In this document: piece after piece, positions 10,661 through 20,919 of the stretch
How positions within the stretch are numbered: the stretch's first letter is position 1
Layout of the letters: each line of letters opens with the position of its first letter
Assembly: GCA_905221605.1 (NCBI GenBank)
Contig: CAJNDS010002436.1
Location: forward strand, 194,979-258,978
DNA: 64,000 bases
Reading direction: 5' to 3'
Source: Symbiodinium natans
Taxonomy: Eukaryota > Sar > Dinophyceae > Suessiales > Symbiodiniaceae
The notes under the pieces: generated by a model
The model's database searches: none
What the model saw: only the letters and a program-made list of their open reading frames with translations
Told to the model about the DNA's origin: nothing
Made by a program: the position numbers and the translations under genes

Positions 10661-13600
10661 ACTACTACTACTACTGCTACGACGACGACGACGAAGAAGA
10701 CGAAAAAGATGACGACGACGATGACGAAACGAAGACGACTGCGACCACTACTACGACGACGACGACGACGACTGCAACTACGACTGTGGCTATGACTACA
10801 AGCACAAAAGTGACATGGCAATTGAGAAGCCCACCGAACTTCCCCAGGACTTCCTTCCTTTCCTGCTTGCAATGTGACAATCTTCAGTCACGACTCGCCA
10901 TGAGTGGTCATCAGCTAACTGTCGACCACGTGGAGCTACCCAGCCATGCCAACATCCGACTTCGATTACAGTATCATGGGTTCCTGAAAGGCCATACAGC
11001 TCAGCGCGTCTATTACCATCCATCTGGAAAACTTTCAAGCTTTGAGGATACCTTTGAACATGGCGGTCCTGCTTGATGCCGCTGGTGACCAATGCTGCGC
11101 CCTGAATGCTTGACTACCCAGTGCTTTGAGGCGTCATGGTGTGCCACGGTGCACTGATGGGCTTCGAAAGCTTTAGGCTTTGAGAACATGCTCGTCCATG
11201 TCACGTGGACCTGGATGTAACTCCAAGTTCAATTCGGGAAGCGGCTGTCTCACGTCCACAGTGACATGAGAACACTCCTCGGACATGCCTTGGGCTCGGA
11301 GAGGATGATCTTTATGTTCGGCCGGGCCTGCATTGCCCAAGAACATTTGAAAGCGGAAAAGTAGCAGACCACAAGAAATGTGCTTTTTTGGATCCACATT
11401 CGCATCTTGAGCTTCGGCCAGTTTGGTGTTCTTCGGGAGGAGATGGGGTCATGTAATGGTCACGTAGCTTGAGTTTTTGACGGACTGGACGCGCGACACA
11501 GTGACATCGTCAAGGCAGACGATGGCTTTAGATCAACTCTGAAACATGTCAAAACCTTGGCAATCCAGGGCCTCCTTCAGCACTTTGCCTGCTCCTTGGA
11601 AGGTGCCACCGGTGCCGTAGCCGGTGACCTGAGAGGCACCACCACGCAGAAGAGCTTCAATGTGGTAATTCTACCGGTAAAAGTGGTGGCTGGCCCACGC
11701 CATCGGGGGTTCAAGCGTCGTATGGACTGCGCAGGTGAACACATTTGGGGCTTGGCTCATCCGGGAGTTGCACAACTTTGCGCGTCGAATTCGTGAATTG
11801 AATACTTGCCATACAGATGTTTCTTGTGCGACATCTGCTATCCCCCTTGGAACGGCCGCGCTCTACCATCGCAAGCTTGCACAAGGTCGCTGCGCAACAG
11901 GCAGTGTTTTTAGACTTTGACTCAGAGTAAGGCCGGAAGACCCGGGCAACGAGCCAAGCCATGTTTGTGAAGGCCAGACACGCTTGCACGTCACCAAGAA
12001 AACTAAATGCTGTGCGGGACTGGACCATCGCGCAACCCCCAACGTAGAGGAACAAAATTGTCACAAAACCTCGCGCGTCGAGAACGTCGAAAACATCGAG
12101 CCCCACCCCCAACGCTTGAGAGGAACAAACCTGAAGTAACTTGATACGCCCCACCCCCAACGCAGAGAGGAACAAAATTCTCTCCAAACCTCGCGCGTCG
12201 AGACCCTCGAAGACATCATGCCCCACCCCCCCACGTAGAGAGGAACAAACTTGTCACACCCCACCCCCAACGCAGAGAGGAACAAAATTGTCACGAAACC
12301 GCGTCGAGACCGTCGAAGACATCGAGCCCCACCCCCAACGTAGAGAGGAACAAACTTCGCGCGTCGAGACCGTCGAAAGCCCGAACGTAGAGAGGAGCAA
12401 ACGCCCCTCCCCCAACATAGAGGGAAACAAAACTGTCACGAAACCTCGCGCGTCGACGTCGAAGACATCGAGCCCCACACACAACGTAGAGAGGAACAAA
12501 CTTGTCACGCCCAACCCCCAAAGTAGAGAGGAACAAAATGGTCAAGAAACCTCGCGCGTCGAGACCGTCGAAGACCTCGAGCCCCACCCCACTGTAGAGA
12601 GGAACAAACTTGTCACGCCCCACCCTGGAGAAGAACAAAATTGTCACGAAACATCACGAAACCTCGCGCGTCAAGACTGTCGACGACATCGAGCCACACC
12701 CCCAACGCAGAGAGGAACAAACTTGTCACCCCGGACCCCCAGAGTAGAGAGGAACAACATTGTCACGAAACCTCGCGCGTCGAGACCGTCGAACAGAGAG
12801 GAGAATAATTGTCAACAGAACAGAGTCATGTTTTGCACGTCATCTCTCGATTGGGACTGAATGCGAATGTGAAGTAACTCAGCGGCACTGGGGGGCGCCC
12901 TGAGACTCCACTAAAGGCTCCAAAAATCCGAAACCTCCAAGCCGCCTCCCCCCCTTGAGGAGACGTTTTGGCCTCTCCGAATCGTGAACACTCGCCACAT
13001 GCCTCCTAAAAAGAGATTGCCAGTGCACATGCAAAAAGCATGTGCAGCAGCATTGACCTGTACTGTCCACGTCTTGGTGCACAACATGACCACCACAGCA
13101 AAAGCACATAAAACGAACCAAAAGAGCAGAAGCAAAGCAAACATCACGAACTGAAAACAGTGGAAACTGTCTCTCAACAAAGTACACAGCCTGAGGCTGC
13201 CGGCCCAATAGTCTAAGCTCTTGCCCTCGAAGTCCCTGCAGAGTCACAACTGGATTCTGCACAAGCTCTCCACGTTGCAGCAGGTGCGTTTCCAGGCGGA
13301 TACCGAAAGGTCTCGTACTCACAGGCTCATCTCCCCGAACTTGCACTGACGACTCGCATGACTTGCATCATCCCTTGGAAATATCTGCATGTGCAACAAG
13401 CCTCATGAAAACTACACGAGTGAAGCGACTCTCCGACTCTCCGACTCTCCGCCCATGAACCCCGCCCCCCCCCCCAAAAAAAAGGCCTCGAGACATGCCT
13501 AAGTGGCCCTTCCTAACCTCTCGAGACGCGAGATGCGAGGCCGTGGCGCGAGGATCTCGGGCCCCGTTGTCTTGGCCTCAGAGATGGAGAAGAAAGCCTC

Positions 13601-16264
13601 TGACCTGCTCTGCCAAGCCCTCTCAACACTCAACTCCAAGCCCGAACTGGTCAGGGGCGGCCCACAGCCTTTACAATCAGATTTACTCTTGTTGCAACTG
13701 AAATGCACAAGGACATCAGCAGCCTCAAAATGACACTGGAGGCCCAGTTAATGTTGTCGAGCGCACTGCAATATGCAGTGGGGATGTCACAAGTACAGGA
13801 CTGGCAGCTTCCGGGGCCCAAGCATGGTAGGCCGGATTCGCCTGGTGCTTGCGAGGAATCCAAACACCATCCACTGCATTCACGCTCATCCGCAATGTTC
13901 TGAAGCTTGATTTAGAATTTACTTTGTCGAGGATCTCTTTACGATCATCGGGGAGGGGGGTGCCAACCGACGTTTCCGACACGAAGCAGACACAAGCCTG
14001 CGCAATGGGGCCATGAGGTTCACGGGTCACGGGCATGCTACAGGCCGAGCCAGGCAATGCAAAGCACGGTGCAAAAGCTTCAAGCGACCACAAGACCCCA
14101 AGGTATGACTGTGATCATATCACAAGCAAGGAACAAGTTAACTACACCTGCAGAGCAAGGCGTTAGAAAGTGCCCCAAAAACACGCAGAATTGGGGGAGA
14201 AAGTCCACGAAGTGCCGGGAGGTCATCCGCGTAGATCTGGCTGTGTGCACACTCATGGTCGCCGCGCACTGGTTCATTGCCCAGGTTGCGTGCTCTTGGC
14301 CCCATCCGCACTTCCATCCGCGCTAAACACCCAGGCAAGCCAGCTTCGAGAGGCCAGTATGGCCAGGAACCCCAACGCATCGCACCAACCCCTTTTGCCC
14401 TTTGGGACACCTTGAAACCCAGGACCGCTTGCCAGAACGAAATGCTAAAAGCCTGAAGCTAAACATACAAAGGAGGGTCTCCAGGCATCAGCCTTAACCT
14501 CTGTCGAATGGAAGCTCAAGCAAGGGCAACATGAATGGTTTGCCTCGTTTTCGAACTGCCGCGCCAGGTACCACCCATGCTTCTCAGCCAACTCCTGCAT
14601 CCAAGCCGAGCAAAGGCCAGAGACGTTCGTATTTCAACCAGCTAGACCTCTTGGCCAACAAGGATCCAAAAGAACCAGCGCGGATGCAAGTACAGGAGCT
14701 TCATAGCACATGAAAACCACGAAAAGCGCCAGAACGTGGAAGCGCTGTCAGGACCTCGGCCTTCAGCACCATGCCGGTTCCGCCCAGCGGGGCCGGCGTC
14801 ACCTCTCTGGCACTCCCCATCGCCGTCGCACAAAGCGTGTCAATGCTGTAGAAACTTCACCACATGTCCGAGACTGCCAAAGGGCTGGCACATCCATCCT
14901 TTGAAGCACTGAGGGCCTGGCGACAACCTTGGCACCCAGCATCCGCATCACCTGTCCAGCCACAGCTGCAAGTTACAACACGTGGGGACGAAGGGGACGA
15001 AGGGGACGAAGGGCCCCCCATGTGAGAAAGTGTTTGAGGTGAATTAGGGGGCCACCTTCCGACGCTCCACCGAGAAGGAGGCTGCCATGGTGGAGACGAA
15101 CTTGTACCCGCGCTGGGCACAAACCTCTTTGAAAAGTCACAAGCAGCCAGCGTACCACTTTGGAGCTGCATAAACCCCACTGCTGGAGGCCAAACACCGA
15201 AGACGCATCACTTGGCCCTACAATGCCGGCATCACATGGGCCTGCGCTCAGTGCGTCAAACGCAGGTGTTCGGGTTTGGGTTTGGAGGCTCAAGGTTAGG
15301 ACTTGAAAATACAAGCTGTGGATTCATGGTATATTTATGGCTTGGGCTTGGAACGTTCGGGTTTAGGCCTTGGAGCATTCAAGCTTCAAGGGTTGCAAGG
15401 CTCAAGGTCCTTAAGGGTGTACAGAGTCGAAGAAAACAGCCATTTTGAAAACTGTCTTGGGGCGACCTTCCTGGAAGAAAAGTCAGAGCATGTACTCGGC
15501 CACGTATACAAGCAGCACGTCCTAGCAATCCAGACTCTGTCAGGCCACCATTGCCAGTGCAATGCCAGTGTTGCCGCTCGTCGCCTGCAACAAACATGCA
15601 GATTGTTGCGTGGCCTTTGCGTGTCCCAATTGTCACAAAAACACCAAAGAGGACGTGCAATTGCTGCAGTGATTGGACACACGTGTCTTACACAAGTCAA
15701 CTTTCGAAGAGGGGCCTCCACGACTGTGCCACCAGGCCTGCAGGTGCAAACATGCTTTTGATCTCTGACAACCCGGCACCGTTCTTCCCCCGCTCCCCCC
15801 ATCTTTAGCTTCCCAAGCTTTCCCAAGAAGAGCGTCTGTGAAGCGTCTGCGAGAAAAAAAACATGCAAAAAAAAATCGCGCGACTCAAATCAAGCGTGTT
15901 TGCGAAGCGTCTGCGACCTGGGGATCGGACTTTAGTTCTCCTCGCTGCTCGGCATCCTGTTCTTTCTTCTGACTGTTTCTTGATGAGTTTCGATGATCGG
16001 GATACTATCTAGGTACTTGAGATGTGTTAGAAGCTCACTTTTGCAAACCAACACAAGACGTTCACAAGAACGTGCTAGATGTCAGAATGCAAATGAATGC
16101 AAATGACGTCAGGGACGGACCTCGATGATGGCGATGGCAAGCCGGTCCTCAGGGCACTCTTTTGAGATGTAAAAGCTGGCATTGGGATGAGGAATTTCTC
16201 AATGCTGTCCTTGACGGAGCTCAAGGGATTGAAGTATTCGCACCTCCACCACAGGAGAGAGAGA

Positions 16265-16303
<39 letters not shown>

Positions 16304-16906
16304 GGGATGCAAGAGATGAGCCTAGAAACGAGCAAAGAACCGATGCATGACAGAGCCAAGTAGAGCTGTCCGAAAAGAGAGAAGACAAGACCTCATCTTA
16401 GCCCGCCCAGCCCAATCACACGGAATTGCAGAGTCAAGTGTCTAGCTGCTAGTTGAATGCGCATGTCTGAAGCTTAGAAAATTTAGAGCTTAGAGCCTCT
16501 TCCTCCCTGCTTCTCTAAGCAGAACTTCCAAGTAAGGCACTTCACATAGAGATTGATGCCAGCAGGCGCCAACTTGTTCACCTCGCGAGTCGCGAGTCGC
16601 GAGCAGCGTGATGCCATCCAAATTCAGAGCACATGCCAAGATGTGTCACAAAGTGTTTGACTGTCACGTCCCAATACGTCCCAGCCCGGTCCAATTCGGC
16701 AAGCAAGCAAACGTTACAATCGGCACCTGCACAGGCCTCGCGTAATGGTAAGGGGGCTGCTTCGAAGAATTGCACTAGCTGGTGGGGTTCTGGCACCCCA
16801 TGATCCATCACTCCCTATCTACAATATCTCGTTTTGGTCCAAGCTGGGGAGGCCTTGATGACAGGTGTTTTGCCGATCGCCTCTGTGATGTTGTTGTACA
16901 CAGCAC
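7682..16906 (-). CDS. Cysteine synthase (O-acetylserine (thiol)lyase family), multi-exon gene
   Basis: This is a fold-type II PLP enzyme that would make cysteine from O-acetylserine and sulfide. Eighteen short exons lie in the correct order from 16.9 to 7.7 kb. They carry IGKTP near the start, NPLSSVK with the PLP lysine, TSGNTG and GTGGT phosphate-binding loops, ERRK, QFENE, TTGPEI, HPIQG, EGIFCGTSGGA and a PDTAE end motif. Most neighbouring exons join in phase. Not located: the start, one exon before NPLSSVK (perhaps near 16690-16735), one before GTGGT, one before HPIQG, and the usual RYLST tail. No CBS domains are seen, but a cystathionine beta-synthase core cannot be excluded. No internal stop was needed, so I take it as functional. 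Confidence 0.9.
7933..7994 (-). CDS. Cysteine synthase exon EGIFCGTSGGA
   Basis: Encodes MEGIFCGTSGGATVATALE, including the Ser that contacts the PLP ring nitrogen in this family. AG acceptor. A GT donor here joins in phase to the next exon; a GC donor four bases earlier is the alternative. Confidence 0.9.
7995..9190. other. Introns and unassigned sequence inside the cysteine synthase gene
   Basis: Contains (CACCC)-rich sequence near 8535-8590. No exon was identified, although one short exon before EGIF may exist. Plus-strand open frames here have no recognisable domain. Confidence 0.5.
9191..9247 (-). CDS. Cysteine synthase exon DEVLVVDPQEA
   Basis: Encodes ALLDEVLVVDPQEALPAAL, the DEV-x-V...EA helix that precedes EGIF. 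A GT donor follows. The 5' edge was not fixed: no in-phase acceptor was obvious, so the start is only where similarity begins. Confidence 0.7.
9524..9558 (-). CDS. Cysteine synthase exon WTPNFIPKVTE
   Basis: Continues in phase from HPIQ to give the family signature HPIQGWTPxFIP. AG acceptor and GC donor. Confidence 0.85.
9672..9698 (-). CDS. Cysteine synthase exon HPIQG
   Basis: Twenty-seven bases after an AG acceptor encode EAWNPHPIQ. The GC donor splits a Gly codon that the next exon completes. Confidence 0.85.
10590..10790. repeat. (ACT)n microsatellite grading into (ACG)n
   Basis: About 80 bases of almost pure ACT triplets, then GAC/GAA/ACG variants. It lies in the intron between the RPNIK and HPIQG exons of the cysteine synthase gene. 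Confidence 0.95.
11266..11327 (-). CDS. Cysteine synthase exon RPNIKIILSEP
   Basis: Begins ARPNIKIILSEPKACPRSVL, matching the K-I-x-x-x-EP strand after the GTGGT loop. AG acceptor. The GT donor chosen at 11265 is one of two possibilities. Confidence 0.85.
11572..11628 (-). CDS. Cysteine synthase exon with GTGGT loop
   Basis: Nineteen codons, VTGYGTGGTFQGAGKVLKE, carrying the glycine-rich loop that holds the PLP phosphate. AG acceptor, GC donor, phase 0. The preceding exon (expected to end LDxF) was not found between here and 13549. Confidence 0.95.
12035..12800. repeat. Minisatellite, unit roughly 60-85 bp
   Basis: Repeated units contain CCCCACCCCCAACGNAGAGAGGAACAAA, TTGTCACGAAACCTCGCGCG and TCGAGACCGTCGAAGACATCGAGC, about ten imperfect copies with indels. 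It sits in the intron between the TTGPEI and GTGGT exons. Frames through it are artefacts. Confidence 0.9.
13550..13597 (-). CDS. Cysteine synthase exon with TTGPEI
   Basis: Encodes AFFSISEAKTTGPEIL with the conserved TTGPEI. AG acceptor, GC donor, phase 0. The exact 5' edge depends on how the previous exon ends. Confidence 0.8.
14544..14594 (-). CDS. Cysteine synthase exon with ARQFENE
   Basis: Encodes ELAEKHGWYLARQFENE. The GC donor after GAG keeps phase 0 with the next exon. Reading on to 14531 would add ANHS before a GT donor and also resembles the family, so the 3' edge is uncertain. Confidence 0.85.
14755..14802 (-). CDS. Cysteine synthase exon VTPAPLGGTGMVLKAE
   Basis: Sixteen codons, AG acceptor and GT donor, matching the VTPA...GM..KA segment that follows LGAKVV. 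Confidence 0.9.
14922..14951 (-). CDS. Cysteine synthase exon VMRMLGAKVV
   Basis: Ten codons matching the family's LGAxVVLT region. AG acceptor and GC donor. Confidence 0.85.
15056..15124 (-). CDS. Cysteine synthase exon with SVERRK
   Basis: Twenty-three codons containing GYKFVSTMAASFSVERRK, equivalent to the family's GYK...TMP...S.ERR stretch. AG acceptor, GT donor, phase 0. Confidence 0.95.
15549..15584 (-). CDS. Cysteine synthase exon with TSGNTG loop
   Basis: Twelve codons ATSGNTGIALAM, the PLP/substrate-binding asparagine loop. AG acceptor and GT donor, phase 0 at both ends. Confidence 0.95.
15716..15737 (-). CDS. Cysteine synthase 22-bp micro-exon PGGTVVE
   Basis: Only 22 bases, AG acceptor and GC donor. 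Gives the conserved (K)PGxTVVE step before the TSGNTG loop. Confidence 0.85.
15931..15956 (-). CDS. Cysteine synthase exon DAEQRGEL
   Basis: Twenty-six bases, AG acceptor and GT donor. Ends in phase 2; the split Lys codon is completed by the first base of the next exon. Confidence 0.85.
16121..16147 (-). CDS. Cysteine synthase exon DRLAIAIIE
   Basis: Nine codons between AG and GT. Completes the conserved SVKDR motif of the family. Confidence 0.85.
16210..16243 (-). CDS. Cysteine synthase exon with PLP lysine
   Basis: Encodes CEYFNPLSSVK; the Lys is the expected Schiff-base residue. The acceptor is preceded on this strand by a (CT)n tract. To join in phase with the next exon (DRLA...) the donor must be GA (GACAGC). 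Confidence 0.85.
16249..16305. repeat. (GA)n tract doubling as a polypyrimidine tract
   Basis: On the minus strand this reads (CT)n and ends a few bases before the acceptor of the NPLSSVK exon, the position of a polypyrimidine tract. It is probably both a microsatellite and a splice signal. Confidence 0.7.
16854..16906 (-). CDS. Cysteine synthase exon with IGKTP
   Basis: Follows an AG acceptor and encodes VYNNITEAIGKTPVIK, the N-terminal I-G-x-TP motif of the family. The donor is GC (GCCTCC). The frame is open upstream to a Met near 17009, so this could alternatively be a longer first exon. Confidence 0.8.
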
Positions 16907-17006
16907 CTGCATATTCTTTAACTTGAGGCCAGTAGGGCTTCGAGTCTGGCACGGAGCAATTGATACATACATCAGAATTCAAACCACGTCCACAGCTGTG
17001 GAACCG

Positions 17007-20000
17007 CAACCAACAGCTACAGTCCCCAGACGCTGGGCATCCGGACGTCGCGGGACCGACGTCGAGATGCCCCTCACAACGCCGGCAAGTTTGGACTATG
17101 TTCAGTTGCGATGATTCCTACCCCAAGCAAGGCGCACATCCAGCCAATGCTGCTCACATCTTGGCACAGTGTTTCAATTGCTCATGCCTTTAAGAAACCA
17201 TCAATCCTGGTGCCCGCACTCAGCGGATCTCAACACGAATAACGAGTTCCATTAAATAGAAATAGAATGTATACGACGTCAACCTGTGCTTATGTAGATG
17301 CGGTTGGACGCCAAGTGGTCGCCACCATGCATCCGGCGTCAGCAGAAGCAACAGCCAGAAATCTCCACGATCTCGCCCGAAAGAAATCACAACCACCTCT
17401 CCCATCTCAACACGAATAACGAGTTCCATTTCGCCAAGTCTGCCAATCTGCTTATCCCCCCCAAAGGCCTCGTGAACATGCAGGCCCTGGCCAGCAGATT
17501 GCAAGTTGGGGAAGGGGGTCTGATAGGTCACAGGATTTGAATGGATTCGGGGTTTGGGTTGGCTTCAGGCCGCTAAGGAATGGCAGCAGGGTGCATTGAG
17601 ACTGTTTCATGCTGTCGGAACTGAATGCCGGCTCTTGAAAGCCACACCAGGCCCTGTAAGATCCTCTAAGCTATGAAATGACGCAACCCCGGCGAATTGA
17701 TAGTCTACTTTGTGGCGAACCAGGCGAATGTAAGTGAAGCCTTCTGAAACCATACTGACTTCGCAAAACCAGGAATATACTTCATTAGACTGCAACAACC
17801 TCACACCCCATGCGATGCCAGGAAACACACGATAGTAAAGTTTTGCTTGTCCGATCCGCAAGTACCACCCAACAACCTTGGCCTTGCCTGCCGCCAAGCA
17901 TAACTCCAATCGATTCCAATCTCCTGCTTTCTTGGCAATGCTGGCAGCAAACTATCTCGTTGACCTGCACCTCCAAAGTTGGCTATTGTAAACACGGACA
18001 CCGATTTAAGATGTCAGCATTTTGCAAAGACGGCTGCAACGTTGACGCATAAGTCATATTGTTGGCACCGATGCCTTCAGAAATGCACAGTCAAAGCGTC
18101 AGATCCAAACTAAAGCACCAATCAAGCTAGCTTGACCTTACAAGTGCACTACGCCTGTCCTGAATAAAACTTCTCACAGCAAATCCTGCAAGAGTGAGGG
18201 GCCTGGCCCAATAAGTCTTGCGCCGACACAACTGCAGATATAACTTGAATAATACAGAAAACAAGAGTGTGGAGATGACGACTGGTCATTTTCAAGAAAC
18301 CATCAAAGCAAAACTGCCACGTGGAAAAAAACCTCCAGCCCAGGCACGCAGGCCTGCTGAAGGCGATTCAACTTATCAGCAGAACCTGGCAGCAGCCCCG
18401 TATCATCCGCATGCTCGACGTCCGCAAAAGGCCGGGGTGTAGAACAGCCCGCTATTGATTTGAAGAAGAGGCCCCAACATCATGAAATAGGTGGGTAGGG
18501 ACACATGAAAAAAGGGGGAAAAAGGGCATCAATGTCTCAGAGCGTCTGAGTTTGTACTGGACAAGTACTACCGGAGTCAAAAGAAGGATTTTGATAGAGC
18601 GCCAGAACACTTTCTGGGACATGTAGTGGCACTCCCAAAGATTCCATGGCTGATTTAATGGAGCTGACACAGGAGCTTTGGATCACTGAAGGAACAAGGC
18701 GTGAAAAGCCGAGGTTGTCACTCGCAAATCTCAATGAGTTTCCGCAAGACGTGATTGGGTCGGCTAGTAGATCGACGCTTACGAACGCCGTATTGGGTTG
18801 GGCGCACTCTTGGATCTACATACTCAATTCCAACGTTGAATGATTCTTCGCTGTCCTTACAATCTCTGAAAACTACCAAGAAGAAAGCATTACAACTTGC
18901 TCAAAGCAAGAGTCATAATGACCGAGCAAGTAAAGTTTAAGGGCCTACGGAGCATGCTTATGAAAGTTCACCCACCGGCCACGCCATTTGTGCTTGCCTA
19001 TGTACCAAGCTTAAGTTGACGTAGTGTGGCATCCAAATTCTGCATAGCAAAGGGAGAATCTATTTCGGGCATCGGTTCATGTGCGAGGGCAGCAGGCACT
19101 TCAACATCCTGTTGGGAAAACCGGAGCTGGATTAAAAGATGGTCAGCAAAGGTGCTGGTGCTCTGCGTCTTAGACTCAAACTCGTTTGGAGATCGAGGAA
19201 ACCCGTCGCATGCGGTTCTGTAAATATGGAACGAATTCATCACGTGTGTACATTGGAATGGCAAGAAATCACTACGCAAGTTCTCTGCAAGAATGGAACC
19301 GAAGAAAACGTTTGTTCTCTTTACTGGCAGAGCCGCGAACGGAAAGTTTCGAGGCAAAAATTCCAGGGCCACGGACGGGAATCTGCTGCCAACCTCTTTG
19401 AGGTCAGACAACAGTAACAACCAGTACGAAGAGTGGGGAATGAGACCTCATAAGCTTCAGGGTCGCGATTTTGCTGCGCTATTCCCCGGTCTTGAGGGTC
19501 TCCCTGCTGCTCCTGCCAGGTCCCATAGTCAGCTGCCCGTCACCCATAGCAATGCTGCGCCACGTCTGGTACAGACATTAAGCGAAAGAGCACTCAGTAC
19601 ACCCTCTGGCAGTTAGGTTGACAACTGTGTGAATGCACAAAGAGTTGAGACCAAAGACTTGTTTTGCCACACAGTAGCAGGATAGCCCTCGCAGCACGCG
19701 GATGCGTGCTATAAGGGCAGAAACCTCGCTGCGCTGCAGGGTCCGTGTTATGCAAGCGAATGCAACTCAACTGCCCCACGCAGAGGCCGGTTTTCACTCT
19801 CGCACACAGACCATTTATTCCGTGGAGCTGACAAGGGGCCAAGTAGGACCCACTATTCCAGAAACCAGTTTTTGGAGAACGTTTATGCAATTTGCAGGGC
19901 CACGAGGGGGCCTTCTTGGCAGCCTGCAGCTAGTCTCCGGTCCTTAAGCGAACTGCAGGTAGGTTGTTGCCAAGTGACACATTTGTTTTTAAAGCGGGCG

Positions 20001-20360
20001 CCTCTTTACCACATCAGTGGCACAGTAGGCCGTTCTTGTGGGTCTCGCAACTAGGTGTGAGACAAGGGACAACTTAACGCAAGGCCAGCGAGGTGAGGCC
20101 AATGCAAACAAGAACCTACCGGCACCAGTTACTTAGCTACCCGTCATCCATAGCAATGCTGCGCCACGTCTAGTAGACATTAAGCGAAAGTATGGGTAGG
20201 CCGTAAGGCAAGGAACCTCCGTTATCTAAACTGCTCAACGCGTCCGTAGAAACAGTTCCCACACAAGCGCCAGGGCCGTAGCAATGGCACTCAACTCAGA
20301 ACTCCCTTTTGGGTTGGCAAGAAAATTGCAAGCACACTAAAAGAAAGGTACGAACGCGCA
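17007..20360. other. No recognisable gene; short duplications
   Basis: A 27-bp exact direct repeat lies at 17227-17253 and 17404-17430. A roughly 65-bp segment with CATAGCAATGCTGCGCCACG occurs at about 19530-19594 and 20134-20195. Minus-strand stretches at 18540-18735 and 19000-19215 look protein-like but match no family I know. Confidence 0.5.
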
Positions 20361-20919
20361 CAAAGGCACAATGCAAACAGAGCGCAAGAAAAGGCGCCCC
20401 CTCCCCCCCCGGCGAGCGGGGGCAGGCAAGGGGCAGGTGGGTTACACAATGCTGCCGTCGGCACTGTGTGAGTTCTACAAAGCTGTCAGGGAAGTACCCT
20501 ATTTGGAGGCTCCTTGTGTTTGCGCCGGAGGCTCGACCTTATGGCCATGGGGCCCTTGAGCGCTGCTCGCAAGAGACCATATTCTTACAGCCCCGCGCAG
20601 CTTGGGCGGAATAGCCATGCCACAAGCCATGTTGCGCTATATTCTTACCTCCGAATTGCGGCATGCTGTTAGCCTTGTTCACCATAAAAAGCAACCAGCT
20701 CTGTATCTTCCGGCCCAGTTTAGCAAGAGAGCAAGCGATCCGCAAGGGAGCACGTATACTGTTTCTCCGGGTCTGATGCACTCGGCAATGGTGGGCACTC
20801 TTATGGCCACTTTGTCGAAAGTGAAAGCTCTTCCAGCTTACGCCGGGGGAATATGTGCATAAAGACCCGAAAGATTTGCGGCTTGACCCTCGGCTTGATC
20901 GCGCAGTCCGAGCATTTTA

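Noticed and set aside
12525-12550. LDHFV read in a minisatellite unit as the missing exon before GTGGT
   Set aside because: It is one variant copy of the repeat; neighbouring copies read differently and there is no splice context.
13163-13347. Minus-strand frame QVRGDEPVSTRPFGIRLETH as a cysteine synthase exon
   Set aside because: It lies in an intron position and matches no part of the family; possibly fortuitous.
13790-13840. APEAASPVL on the minus strand as a cysteine synthase EP-motif exon
   Set aside because: A better match (RPNIKIILSEP) lies in the right order and phase at 11266-11327, after the GTGGT exon; this one precedes GTGGT.
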